From Nipponacmea schrenckii (lineage: Eukaryota > Mollusca > Gastropoda > Lottiidae), in the NCBI GenBank assembly GCA_030562195.1, contig JAUJPP010000003.1, positions 45,886,602 through 45,950,601 on the forward strand: a DNA stretch of 64,000 bases. The letters are read 5' to 3'. The position numbers and the translations under genes are program-made. The notes beneath the pieces are model-generated. The model had not been told where the DNA came from. It saw only the letters and a program-made list of their open reading frames with translations, and searched no databases. Of this stretch, positions 26,927 through 39,400 are shown one piece after another. Each line of letters opens with the position of its first letter. The first letter of the stretch is position 1.

Positions 26927-28796
26927 TAACCCCGTTTACACTTGGCCGCTTTAAAGTGTTCCGTTGTCGGACAAGGCCGGATAAAATCACAAATTTACCC
27001 CGTTTGCACCAACAATTTAACGAGCATGCCGAGAACGGTTCCAAAATGATAATGTAAAAGGAGAATGCTCACAGACGCAATCTAAGAGTACCCTATATAA
27101 ACGAGCCATATCACTCTAAAAAGTAAGATGGTTTCTTATGGGGACGCCATTTTTTATTTAGCGGCTGTAGCACCCCTAGTGGCTGAATAATAATGGCCTA
27201 GACATACCCTTTTGACAACACTAAATACCAAACTTTGGAAAGCCTTCAAATTTTGAGTCAAAACCTTTTGCAGGAATCATATAAAATCTACCACTTTCGC
27301 AGTTTCCGTAGCCCAGATGGCGTCTTGACTTGGAACAGTATATATGTAATTATAAATTATAATTCCATCAAAAGTTCTTTTCTTTTGCACCTTGTATTCC
27401 TTTTCTTTTTTCTGACAATTTTCATTTTCCATTAGCTCTATAACAAGGTTATATGGTTTTATTTTTATAGAAGTCTTTATGAAAGATGTATACGTAGACG
27501 GCCATATGTTACCCGGATGAAATAAACAAGTGGTTCCCTAGTAAGATACGCTCACTTTAAAATATATTTTCTGTTTTAACACAGGCAATAACTCTAAGAT
27601 TATTTAGGTCTAATCCAAGTTCTCGTCAATATAAATGTTCACACCAAATTTCATTAAAATCCGATGAAAACTGTATTGTCTAACGCTATCACAAGCTGCG
27701 TTTTGACTAGGTCAAGTGCAATAACTCAAAAACAGTATATCGAAATGTCAATTTCGAACTTGACCAAGATGACATCAAATTCAATGATCACACCAAATTT
27801 CATTCCAATCAGATGAAAACTGTTGTCTCTATCGTGTTCACAAGTCTATTTCGACGCAATTTGACTTAGTCAAGGCCAATAACTCAAAAAACGTTCACCC
27901 AAAAATCGCAAAAATCGTCACGATCAAACTTGTCCAAGATTTCATCAATATAAATGATAACACCAAATTTCATTCAAATCAAATGGAAATTGTGATCTCT
28001 ATCGCGTTCAAAAGCCAATTTTGAGGCGTTTTGACTAAGTTAAGTGCAATAACTCAAAAACCATTCATCGAAAAATCGCCAATTTTGAACTTGTCCAAGA
28101 TCTCATCAATATAAATGATCACAGCAAGTTTCATTCAAATCTGATGAAAACGGTAGTCTCTATCGCGTTCACAAGCCAATTTTGACGCGTTTTTGGCTAA
28201 GTCAAGTGCAATAACTGAAAAAGCGTTCATCGAAAAATCGCCAATTTCGAACTTGTCCAAGATCTCATCAATATTAATGATCACAGAAAGTTCCATTTAA
28301 ATCTCTATCGCGTTCACAAGCCAATTTTGACACGTTTTTACTAAGTCAAGTGCAATAACTCAAAAACCGTTCATCGAAAAATTGCCAATTTCGAACTTGT
28401 CCGAGATCTCATCAATATAAATGATCACAGCAAGTTTTATTAAAATCCGACAAAAACTGTAGCCTCTCAAGCAATTGTGGACGGACGGACGGACGGATGG
28501 ACGGACAGGGGTGACGACAATATACATTATAAATGTGGGCGTATAAAAACGGCTCTTGATGATTATCAAATTCGGCGGGAAAAGGGGAAGGTTGGTCAAT
28601 GCGCACACGCAGTAATCTGTTGACAAGCTTCGCTACAATTTATCGAATCCGGTTTGAGAACCGTTCCGAGACAACCTCTTCGATGTGAACCAGAAGTGGA
28701 ACCTTTCTGAGAACGCTCGGACGTTTATGTTTCACAAAATTCATCCGTACCATTCTCAGAATGAAATGGATTAATTTTCTAGTGTAAACGGGGTTT
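26927..28796. mobile_element. Candidate TIR element holding a Helentron-type insertion
   Basis: AACCCCGTTTACACT near 26928-26943 and its complement AGTGTAAACGGGGTTT at 28781-28796 face each other across 1.87 kb. Inside them are further matched blocks (GAGAACGGTTCC, AGAACCGTTCC). The tandem array at 27520-28549 lies between, so it looks like a non-autonomous element invaded by another. No transposase was seen and no target duplication confirmed. Confidence 0.45.
27520..28549 (-). mobile_element. Helentron-type element with tandem units and GTCC run
   Basis: About five units on the plus strand carry CAATAACTCAAAAAC, GTTCATCGAAAAATCG, GAACTTGTCCAAGAT and AATATAAATGATCACA. They end in a GGAC microsatellite at 28479-28508 and the subterminal block GTGGGCGTATAAAAA at 28535-28549. 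Read on the minus strand this gives a TTTTTATACGCCCAC start, a GTCC run, then the array. The expected 3' hairpin near 27480 is not recognisable. Confidence 0.78.
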
Positions 28797-29130
28797 TTGT
28801 GACGACAGCAGTTTATGACAGACTTCCAAACAACCGGATAAATGCCTGATAAATCAGATCATTTCCAATGCTTTGAACTTTAGTGTAAGAACCATTGGAA
28901 GTCAGCACTAATATAACGACCGTCTACGTGGTGGTGGTCTCCAGCTCGTCAGACCATTTGCCAATATCGTGAAGCAGGTTGGGGCAAACATGTATATAGG
29001 CTATCCTCCGTGTGCTATTTAGATTCCTTTCATTAGAACATTAATTACTTACGGACTATAACATAAATAACGTTACCAATATCACGGACAGAAACACAAG
29101 CAGGGTTTGATTTTATATAAGTGTTTGGCC

Positions 29131-29274
29131 CAGGCCCGTAGCTACAGGGGGGCAAGGGGGGCCCCCGAAAATTCTGGCAAATGTCTCATATTAATTCTCC
29201 CCCAAATTGCCCCTCCAGATTTACTACTTGCCCCCCCCCCCTCCCCCGAAAAATCAAGTCTGGCTACGGGCCTG
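29131..29274. mobile_element. hAT-type MITE with 8-bp target duplication
   Basis: A 144-bp element with termini CAGGCCCGTAGCTACAGG and TGGCTACGGGCCTG (inverted repeats of about 14 bp). It is flanked by GTTTGGCC (29123-29130) and GTTTGGAC (29275-29282), an 8-bp target duplication with one change. Eight-bp duplications and ends starting CAGG are typical of hAT elements. The interior is C/G homopolymer-rich and non-coding. Confidence 0.85.
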
Positions 29275-29282
29275 GTTTGGAC

Positions 29283-29927
29283 ATCTTAGTTACAGTTACC
29301 GCTGAACATAATAAACTAAACGAAACTGTATGACCCACTGGCGGCAAATCAAGGCGGCAAGTTGGAAAATAGCAAGCACGTTTGTTCGCGTCTGATTAAA
29401 CATTAATCGACACAGGTCTACTACTATGATCGAAAAGTATTGGAAAATCATCAGTATCCTGTGGAGACCGACTGAATAATGAGTCGTTGATTCAGTACTT
29501 TCTCATTTTCCCTCGTTTATTGTCAGATTTAAGGGTGTGATCCAGTTCAAGTGTACGATTTATAACCATACTTTACCCTCTTATAGATCTTACAATTTGG
29601 ACCTAACGCTCTAGGCCCATTAAAACAGGTCTTCGAAATTTAGACTTAATACTAAAAAGACTTTGAAATATTTCGCTTTTTATGTGGAGAAGTGGCTCTT
29701 TTCATGTACAAAGGGAGAGAAGACATATTTTATGAAATGGTACAATCTACAATCTAATATTTCCAAATAACATTATTTGCTAGGCAATGGGATGTCTTAA
29801 AATGACCGATAGCAACTTGTATTTCTATCAGACTTCAAATACCGATTTGAAAGCTTCGGCATTATATTGTTTTAAATCATTTTATTTTCATCACAGTAAA
29901 AAAAAACGTACAAAGTATCAAGTTTAC
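29283..29927. other. Gene-less stretch
   Basis: No gene or repeat recognised. Confidence 0.45.
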
Positions 29928-30235
29928 AGGGATACTGAAATCTCAAGAAAGGTCAATACGAATTATATTCATCAGTGAACTTTCCTGGTGTCATAAAGTA
30001 ACAGAATACCTTAAAATCTGGAAAACTCAAAAACTAAGTCATTTTTTAAAAACGCTTAATAAAGTAATTATGCGTCTTTTCGATAATCAAATGGCAGTTA
30101 CTTAGTTTTTTGGATATTAATTTATTTTTTTGTGTTTTTTTTTATGGCAGCAGGTATATTTACTGATAAATAAAGCCCTTATTTGCCAAGTTTAAGATTT
30201 TCAAGTTTATGTTCATTCTAAGACCTATTATCCCT
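29928..30235. mobile_element. TTAA-target MITE, copy 3
   Basis: A 308-bp relative of copy 2. It shares CAAGAAAGGTCAATA, CATCAGTGAACTT and CCTGGTGTCATAAAGT, and ends AGACCTATTATCCCT. The left end is worn (AGGGATACTG) and the flanks TTAC and TCAA are each one change from TTAA. Confidence 0.75.
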
Positions 30236-31448
30236 TCAAACATTTTTTGTAACTGTAACTATGGAGGGTGTGATACAGTGATATTTTAAGGAAAAAAATA
30301 AATTTGTTTCAATTTCAATTAAATAGTAAAAGCTTGATTTTCAAATGGCTATAAAACCGAAAAATGAAGACATAACAGTGGCGCCTGCAGAAATAAATAT
30401 GTTAATATGCACAGAATTCACTTAAATTTGCAATATACATTCCCGAGCGCCTAAGGCGCGAACGGCAAATTATGTGAAGTTCCCTTTAAAATGAAACTTT
30501 CGAGTTGCATTGTTGTGTAGTGCCATAATCGACAGTTGATTTGCAAGAGTTACTACTTACAGTGTCTGTGGCAGTTTAGATCAACGTTTACATGGACCTC
30601 AATATATAATCGGCAAGTCTCGTTTCATCATTTTGTTGACATTTAGCGAAGATATCAAGTTTCAGCTGCTTTCGTTTTCCGTGGTAAGCCATACTTAGAG
30701 ATTGAGGCATTCTATTGCAGAACCACTTTAAATAGCCGTCAAGTGAGAGGCATTCGCAACGCAACACCTTGGCCTATATCATTCAGCAAAAAGTTGATTG
30801 CCCCCACAAAAGAATTGACAAAAAAAAAAGACCTCCGACCTATACTCAAATCATCACTGCACAGTGTAACTAAAAATCTCACGGCGATATCATCGAGCCC
30901 CTGAGGTCTAGCACACAGACCTAGCACACATAATAATTTCGTTGGTAAATTAACAAATAGTGACTAAAAAGTGGTTTGGCATGATTCTATTAACGGACTA
31001 TTCATTTAAATAAATAAATAAATAACAAAAACATATATACAATTCTTTAAAGTGTAAAATACTAAATAATAACTACAAAATGTTTTGGAAAGAAAATGCC
31101 AACGCTCGCAGAGCTTCAAACAGCCAAACATCATAACATAAATCTTATAAGATGTACATGTATTACAAATTAAAATTGTTTATTAATGAAAATAAAGGAA
31201 AATGTGCGATGAAGAAATAATACATCATGACCTTACTCAAATTACAATAGGTTCGATCTTAAAAAAACCATAAAAAGACCATAATAGAGTTTTCGACAGT
31301 TTCTTCCTTATCTAGAACGGGTACTGATACAACTTTTAACTGGTTTTCAGATCAGATCAGACCCTGAAAAAAATTTTCAAAATTTTGGCAAAGAACAATT
31401 TGCCAAAGGATTTAACGTCCTAGCGGAAATTTCCGGTAAATTTGATTG
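30236..31448. other. Gene-less stretch
   Basis: No gene recognised. (AAAT)n at about 31008-31025. The far end may be 3' flank of the broken gag-like gene. Confidence 0.4.
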
Positions 31449-32585
31449 TCATTGCTGATATGGGCAAGCCGAGGAAGATTCTGGATGGAGCATTTTTATA
31501 CCGTCTTTCCTCCAGCAAGAAGCACAAATGTGCTGAAGAAATTTATTTCCATCCTTAGCACCCACCTTGCCCATATGAGACTTGTTAAATTGGCATTTGT
31601 TCCTTTGATAATGTGAACAATAAAATACTGTTTCATCCTTTGTTTTTTCGCCAGATTTGCTCATAGTATTCAAAAATGGCGAACATACCTGATCAAAAGA
31701 GGTATTTCAAAGGGTACTCGGTCAACTTAACTTATGGTTGTACCCGAGTTAACTCACTTTGTCTCTAGTTTAACTGTCCCCGAGTTGACTGGTATTCTTT
31801 CAAAGTCTGACTAAAGACATCAGACCAGGACTTAGCCCCATTTTATCTGTCTGATTACATTGGAATAAAAAATTTTTGATGCCGTTCCAGTCATAAACTT
31901 CAGTGTAATAGGCAATCTTTTTCAATAATCGTAATCTGCCATCTTTTTCCAGAGTGGATAAATTAGAACTAGAGATTATTTCGAGTTCTCCCGCTACGAA
32001 AAGGTTAAATTCAAGATTCCCGAATTCAATTTTTGAACCGGCATATTCAAACTGTTAACGGGATTGAGGCCAAGCCTCAGATGGGTGGTCGATATGCCCG
32101 ACTTTCTATAGTATGTTTGCTTGGGAGTTGAGATCTTGGTTCTAACACTTTCGGAGTCGGAAAGACTGCTATCTTTTTCGGACTCAGATGTACTATCAAG
32201 CTTTAATATCTTCTGAACTTTACTATCCGCTTTCCTGCTGATGGTACCATCTCTTTTTACGTCATTTAAACTGATCTTACCAGACTTCGTCTTTTTTACT
32301 CTGCAATACTGTAGATCTTTTAAATTTGCCTACGGCTTCCAGCTCCTGTCTGAGTTGTATGAGTTCCCTATCGTTTGACACGTCATCACTGTCCGAAGAA
32401 AAGTCATTTTCTGGTAGGGGGATCGATGATGGATCTGGTTCCGACGGGTCTATCGGTGTCGGCAGGGAATGTTTAGCATGTGGTGACGATACCTGATAAT
32501 CAGTCTTTCGTACGTGCAGAGCCATATAATTCACTCTTTCTTTGTTCCGTCTGCCGGTAGCACCAACTCCTTCATCGGCGGACAT
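31449..32585 (-). pseudogene. Broken gag-like gene with Cys/His-rich end (retroelement ORF)
   Basis: An ATG at 32585 starts MSADEGVGATGRRNKERVNY. This is followed by a proline/serine- and acidic-rich region with DSDDVSND and a coiled-coil-like ELIQLRQELEAV. At about 32290 the reading shifts by one base and continues as QKILKLDSTSESEKDSSLSD, rich in Ser and Asp. Near 32010 it shifts again to FVAGELEIISSSNLSTLEKD with GRLRLLKKIAYYTEVYDWNG. After a stop the last part runs 31673-31449 with CSHYQRNKC, LQHICASCWRKDG and HPESSSACPY. From memory, this order (FVAGELEIIS, then QHICA-CW, then HPE-S-CP) belongs to a gag-like protein widespread in cnidarian and mollusc repeats. I cannot name the element family; tyrosine-recombinase retroelements are a guess. 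TGGTAAGA near 32280 mimics a splice donor, but the open frame continues after it, so a frameshift is more likely. Confidence 0.6.
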
Positions 32586-32863
32586 AGTTGTGTTGGAAAG
32601 ATGTGTTTACTTGGTTTACTGTTATTCCTGTTCTGGGGCAAATATCGATCAAATATCACATATCCAATTATCGCTTAAAATATCCAAATCGGTATTCAAA
32701 AAATTTCGACCAGAAAATAAAAATTATCAACAACGATGGGTCGACTTCCAAGTTTTTTCAAAGTTAATGGCAACTTGACTGACTGGTGTCTGCTTCGGTA
32801 ATCAAAACCATATCGCGGACGTTGAGTAAGGAGCGACCTGCTCCTATGGCTTCTTCTATATAT

Positions 32864-33115
32864 TTATTCATCGTTCTTCTTCTGTATCTTTATTCTTCGT
32901 TGTTCTTTTGTATCTTGCTTCTTCGTTCTTCTTCTGTATCTTGATTCTTCGTTGTTCTTCTGTAACTGTCTTCTTTCTTCTTGTAAAGAGCGATGTGCTC
33001 TTATGACTTCATCTGTCCTTCTGTAAAGAGCGATGTGCTCTTTCGTCTTCATCTGTCCTGCTTCTGTGATTCTTCTTGACGTTTTACCGAAGACTGAGTC
33101 CACGTTCGACGTCAT
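32864..33115 (-). repeat. I-element 3' tail with AGAAGAACGAAGAA simple repeats
   Basis: On the minus strand, after the retrotransposon coding end, the sequence becomes a purine-rich run of AACAACGAAGAATCAAG and ATACAGAAGAAGAACG units. Two copies of AAGAGCACATCGCTCTT also occur (near 32985-33003 and 33024-33042). I read it as the 3' untranslated region with a simple-repeat tail. Confidence 0.55.
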
Positions 33116-35386
33116 ACCTACAGATGAGCAGTACGCTCTTCTGATGTGCTACCTAGGTGATCATTCCTATTTCTTTTAAGAAATAATAAACTGATTCACA
33201 ATTTGCCGACATACCCTCTCCCATATGTTACAGAATGTTTTTCAGATTATAGTCCAGCTTACGTTTATTCAATGAATCGACCAGCGTTTGCCTCTCTTCC
33301 CTTAATTGCTCACAATGGATTAACAGATGTTCTGCGGTACCAGCTTCACCGCAGGGACATAGCTTTAGTTCGTATTTGTGATTTCTTACCTCACCCATCA
33401 TTCTCAGACGAGCGACCGATCGACAGATCTGTCGATTGGGATGGTGCAGAATTACTTTACTGAAAATGTATCGTTTAGTCTGAAGCGAAACGTATCAGCA
33501 TCCACGAGAGTTACCTCCCATGCAGATTTGATGCTTTTACCGATCATGCTCCGGACTTCTGATAATCTGTAGTCTATCGGCTCAATTTCCGTTAGATCTG
33601 GTCCTTGTTTTGCGAGTTCATCTGTAATCTCGTTACCTTGTATGCCAACATGAGACGGGATCCATGCTAGCTCGATTTATTTGCCTTGACTATGTATTAA
33701 TGAGCACGCTTGCCTGATTTTATCCACTAGCCCCGATTGGGAACTCGAAGAGTCGTTGACAATCGACATCAGACTGCTAAGCGACTCGCTTAATACTACA
33801 TAATTTGGATTATGGTGGCCTGCGGTGAGGGGGAACTCACCAACATCTTGGAGTAGCGACTCCGTTTTTATTCCGATACCTCCTCCGGTGGCTATGCGGA
33901 GTGCTTTGTGCTGTATTATATCTAGTTTATGCAGAAGCATTGGTCTAGCAGTCATGAATGCCTGTGAACCGTAGACTAAGTTGGGCTGGATCAGCGCACG
34001 ATAGATCATCATGAGCGTCACCACATTGGCACCCCATTCATTGCCAGATATATTTCTCATTAAATTCCGCAAAGCTTGGCACCAGTTGTGCATACGGCCA
34101 CCTATTCCTAGCTGGCGCAGCTTGTGCAATAATCCATCTGTCCAGACCAAGTCAATAGCTTTTGTTAAGTCTACGAACACAGCACAGAGGAAACCAGAAC
34201 TGTTCAATGTCTTAGACATTGTGTGATGTAGTCTAACAATTTGATCCGCCATAGATCTGAGCTTTCTGAAACCACTTTGATTATTATCTATAAGATTATT
34301 TCTTTCCAGGAAATACCGAAGACGATTTGTTATCATCGTTTCGAGGATTTTGCATAACGTGGATGTAAGGCTAACGGGTCCGTTTCTGCAGGATCTTTTC
34401 CAGCCTTTAGGATAGGTAGAATGGATGCCGTTTTCCATTTTGTCGGTACTTGGCCATTGTTCCAAGATTCATTGAATAGTTCCAGAAGCTTTTCGAAGCT
34501 TCGGGAGGCAATTTTTTCAACATCGAATACTTGACATCATCCTCCCCCGCTGCACTGTCCTTTTTGGACGAGAGAGCTTTCATCAACTGTTAAGGGGAGA
34601 TTCAGTGGGTCGTTTTCATCTATGTGCGTCAACACACTGGACTGACCCACTGCGAAGTTAGTTTTTCGATTAATGAATTCGGCGGAGTGGTGTTTGTCCC
34701 TACTCGCGTTAGCAAAGCCATTAGGTCTGCCTTCTTTTTGTCGCCGCCTCCATCTCTGTCCCCGTATTTTACAACTGGGATTTTGTGTGAGATTTAGTGT
34801 CATTCATTGATCTGATTTTGGCCCAGACATCCTTGATCTGGGTGTGCTGATTAAGCGTTTGACAGAATTCGTGCCAGTGGCTGGTGCGAGTCTCGTTGAT
34901 GACTTTCTTAGCGTTCTCTGTAGTTTCCAAATAAGCCTGTTTTGTATCGGGGGTGAGGTTTCATTGGACACGACGTAGTGCTTTCTTTCGTAATTTCACT
35001 GCGTGATGGCAAGCGTCCGACCACCAGGGCTTCGGACAAGCCCTGTTTTTGCCAGAGGTTCGCGGGATAGCTTCCTTTGCTGCCTCCATGAGGACCATGG
35101 TGACATTTTTGGCGTAGACATCAACATCCTCGTTTTTAATGCCCTTTACGTCCCACTGCGAACAGTTTTCATTAAATTTTATCCAATCTGCCTTTGCGAT
35201 TCGCCGTTTTTGTTTTCCGTGGATTTCTCACCTTCTTAATTGACCCTTATAAGAAATATCTATTACTAGATGATCACTTCCAAGGGTCTCGGTCAAACTA
35301 ACTTGCCAGTTGCAATGTGAAGCTATATTTGTCGAAGCGATAGTAAGATCTAAACTAGAATTGCTTACAATTATGAACGTATTTCG
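33116..35386 (-). pseudogene. I-type retrotransposon ORF2, second part (endonuclease end, RT, RNase H)
   Basis: Read leftward from 35386, the endonuclease resumes with SNSSLDLTIAST and LGSDHLVIDI. The linker has PKPWWSDACHHA near 35020. The reverse transcriptase block follows (34465-33980): LTSTLCKILETMITNRL, NNQSGFRKLRSMADQI and CAVFVDLTKAIDLVW. It then jumps to IQPNLVYGSQAF and HKALRIATGG, so the segment with the catalytic FADD motif appears to be deleted. A stop after HSQGK (33677) precedes an RNase H end, WIPSHVGIQGNEITDELAKQ (near 33610-33670). The tail has RLRMMGEV and CPCGEAGTAEHLLIHC near 33340-33400. An RNase H domain after RT places it in the I group (I, Nimb, Ingi and relatives) of non-LTR elements. 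Several stops and frameshifts make it inactive. The first part lies at 40581-41214. Confidence 0.85.
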
Positions 35387-36467
35387 AGAGCCTTAAAATA
35401 TTATGTAGGCTAAATTTGCAATTACCTACATCTAGACAATATATTGAATATCATTTGACCTAGTTTTCAAAGTCATAAAATAATTAGGTCACACCTTCCG
35501 TAACGGTTAATGATGGCGAAAATATGAAAATTATCAATTTTTGCTGTATTTAAGTACACTTATCTCTATGAATTTTTTAAGTAAGCCAAATTAAAAAATA
35601 TCTACTCGTAGACAATATATTGAATATTATTTGACCTAATTTTCAAGGTCATAGATTAAGTGGGTCACACCTTCCGTAGCCGTTAAAGTGACCTAATTTT
35701 GAAAAAATCGAAATTTAAATAATTCGAAAGAAAATACGAAATTTGAAAATCGGTCTCCAAGAAAAGGTAGATAATGATCCATTGTATCTATGTGCTAAAT
35801 TTCATCAAAATCGGTCTATCAGTAGTGTCTGAATTTCGGATTTAAGAATTGTAACAAAAATTCAAAATGGCGGCCGATATGGCAGCTTGACCTAATTATT
35901 TAGGTCAAATCAATTACTATTGACAAGTTATTTCTAAAACAGTTTTCACTTTTCACCTAGCAGTTATAGACCGGAAGTTACGTAATTACGTCATTTGAGG
36001 CTAAACCGGAAGTAGAATTTTTTTTTCACATTTTTTCAAAAATTATAATCATATCGCCTATCAACTGGTAAAGTTTCAAAATTTTACCATTTATATTAAA
36101 GGAGAAATCACGGTCTGAAATTTTTGCCGATGACCCTTGAATATTGAATTGCAAATCGTGGGTAAAATATTTAACCTAATTGCATAAAACCTATAATTGT
36201 TAGTTGACAAATACATTGAAGTTTTCAAATCTGAAAATCCGGTCAAAATCGAACTGAAAATAAACTTGCTAAAGCAAAAAAACCTCAACTTCCGGTTCTC
36301 ACTTCCTGTCAGAGATAGAACTTCCGGTTTTGTTTTATTTGATAATAGAAATCATTCTAAGATCAACTGTAGATTTAGAATTTCTGCACCTTTTACCAGT
36401 TTGTCTGCAAACTCATCCAAGAATTACAAAAAAAAAAAAAAAACTAGAACCGTTAGACGGTACCAAG

Positions 36468-39400
36468 GCAGTGCGCGTCCCTTCTATTGCATGGGTGAAA
36501 CGTTGCATTTATAATATCCAATTCCATAATAATAACTAGACCTGTTTGTAACAATAGTGCAGCTTCCGAGATATTTAGAATTTGTTATATCTCCTGGCTG
36601 TCATTTAAAATAGAACGTAACCACGCCTACTCAGTATAATGACTTGTTTTGATTGGTTGTGATACTTAAACTGGAAATGTCAAAATTTGTGTCTTGACCA
36701 AACGATAAGAAATTAACACAATTTGACTTTATGACCTGTTACATTATCTTCTTAACTCTTCTTATAACATTTATATCTATTTAATTAGTGTGTAAAACAA
36801 AACGTCGAAAAAACTAATTTTTGGTCTAAGGGACATAACACCTTATTTGAGATTACAAATTGATCTCGGATTAAATTAACTTTCCAGATCGTTGATACTT
36901 TTAATTTGTTTATTTATTTATTTATCAATCTTAATTTAGGTGTAGTAGGAACATTAGATCCTGCAATTTGTGGCAAGTTGCCATGGTATAACATAGAGCC
37001 ATCAAATTAACAGCGCGGCTTTACATCTTTAAGAGTGTATTTTATAGAGTTCCGTCCCTTATACCACTAGTCCTCTCAACTGTACATTATTTTTGCTTAA
37101 GAGAATATCATTTAGAATTCTAAAGGTTGTCATTTCCTTCCAAATATTCCATATCATACATCGCCCACAAGGAGAAATTAATAATCATTCCTTTTATTTA
37201 AGATATATAATATCTTTGAATCATTTTAACTGGATTAATTTTTAATCGTAAAAAAATCAAAATCAAAATAACACTTCAAAAATCGGTTTCCATATATATT
37301 TCGGCAATAGATTCTATATACATGTACATCAAAATAACACAAATTGAATTATCTTCCGAGACCCTATTTCGATTTAAAGAAAAATACACACAGTTAGTAT
37401 AGAAGAAATTACAAAGTTTGCAAATTTAAAACGTGCAATTTTGATCAAATATCAAGTGTTATACACCATTGGAAAGAATAAGTAGACCTGTTTGTAACAG
37501 TTCTGCAGCTTTCGAGCTATTTAGAATTTGTTGGTCTCCTGGCTGTCATTTAAGGATAGAATGTAGATTGATTTTGCGATTATTGGGAGAGATGATTTAT
37601 TCATGATTTAACACGTGACATTTGAGTTTGTTTATAGACTGGCAATCATTAAGGTTTGTGATGTAAAAAATATCTGGGTTTAACCACGCCTACAAAGTCC
37701 ATTGACTTGTTTTGGAAACTTCAACTGGAAATGTCAAAAGTTGTGAATTGACCGTTTTATAGGAAAAATTCGCAATTTTTAAATTCCGATAAACCGAAAG
37801 TTTACATTTTGCTATAAAGCTTAATATGTCATTGGATAGAACTATCACATATGTACAGATATAAAGATCGCCAAAGGTCAATGCACAATATACACCTTCG
37901 AAGTTTTTATAATTTTTAATCGTAATTAAATCAAAATCAAATTAAAAATTCAAAAATCAGTTTCCATATAAATTTCGGCAATCGGTTATAGATTCTATAT
38001 ACATGTCCATCAAAATAACACATATTGACTGATCCTCCGAGACCCTATTTCGATTGAAAGAAAAATACACACAGTGATGTAAAATATCTGGGCTTAACCA
38101 CGCCCACAAAGTCTAATGACTTGTTTTGATTGGTTGTGATACTTTAACTGGAAATGTCAAAATTTGTGTCTTGACCAAAAGATAAGAAATTAACACCATC
38201 AGTCTTTATGACCTGTTTATTTATAACTGTTTAATTAGAGTGTAATTTTATTCTTAAACTTTTCGCAATTTTATTTATACATATTGATTTATATATTGCT
38301 TGAAAGCTGGGAATTTGCACATTATAAATCTGTTCGAATTTTGTTTTTAAGTTAAATAGAACTAAATATAAAAAAATATGAATGTTAAAATCGCTTATTT
38401 TCTACTAGGCGTATTTTCATCAGTTTTCGGTCTATAGCTAAAATAAAGATATTGTTAGAAAGCTGATGAAAATCACATCATAATGTCAATAAGAATGTTG
38501 CCAAGAGTCTTGTTCATGAGATATAACCATCTGAAGATACGAGAAATATGCAAATTACCAATTTTTGGATCCCTATTAATCTAAATGTTCTTTACTAAAA
38601 TTAGAAATCAAGGTATCATATGAACTTTTAGCCAATGAAGATGATTTTGCAGAAAAATAAAGGATGCATATTAGTAAGTTAGTCCTCTTCGTTCCTTGCG
38701 GAGAATAGGGCTGCTACAGACGTTCTCCATCTCACTCTGTTATGAGCTGTTCTCTTTGCTTCATTCCAGGTCTTGCCAATCCTTCCTAGCTCTTTCAGCC
38801 TTATTCTTTTCAAGCTATGTAAAGGTCGTCCTTGTCTTCTATGCCATTGGGGATTCCAGTCCAGTGCCTCTCTGGTGATGTTGTTTTGAGATCAAAAGGA
38901 TGCATATGGTAGAGTTCAAAAGTTATGAACTTTCAAACGGAAGTCAGTTTTGAAAAACTTTGGCAGGACCTGGTCCAAAGACAAATTTGAAATTGAAAAA
39001 TATGCCACTAGAGGACCTAGATAATTATCCAAATTATATTTTAAAACAAGTCTGAAAAAAATAGGATTAAAAATGGCGGAGGAGTAGTATTTTTCCAATA
39101 ATTTGCATATTTCAAGATGGCGGTTAGGAATTTGCATATACGGCATACATACAAAATGAAGATATTGATGGTACTGATTCTGTGGAATAATAAAATTGCA
39201 AGTTTGTGCAAAAATTTAATCCGAAAATTCCGATTTCTATGATTTTCTACATTTTTTGGTCATTTTCGGACGTTTCCGGCTAATTTCGGAAAATGTTTTA
39301 TCGGAATCTTTAATGATAATTTTTTGTCTACTCATCTACCAATTTTTGTGAAAAAATAAGACGTAAATTTAAAAAAAACACGTGCTTTTTCATAAATCAC

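Noticed and set aside
28360..28626. 88-codon minus-strand frame with VRPSVRPSV
   Set aside because: The repeat peptide is the translation of the GTCC microsatellite of a Helentron-type element.
30739..30927. 62-codon minus-strand frame
   Set aside because: No recognisable domain or junctions, and not continuous with the nearby gag-like gene.
32277..32290. Splice donor after DEV in the gag-like gene
   Set aside because: The reading continues openly with a one-base shift and related composition, so a frameshift explains it better than an intron.
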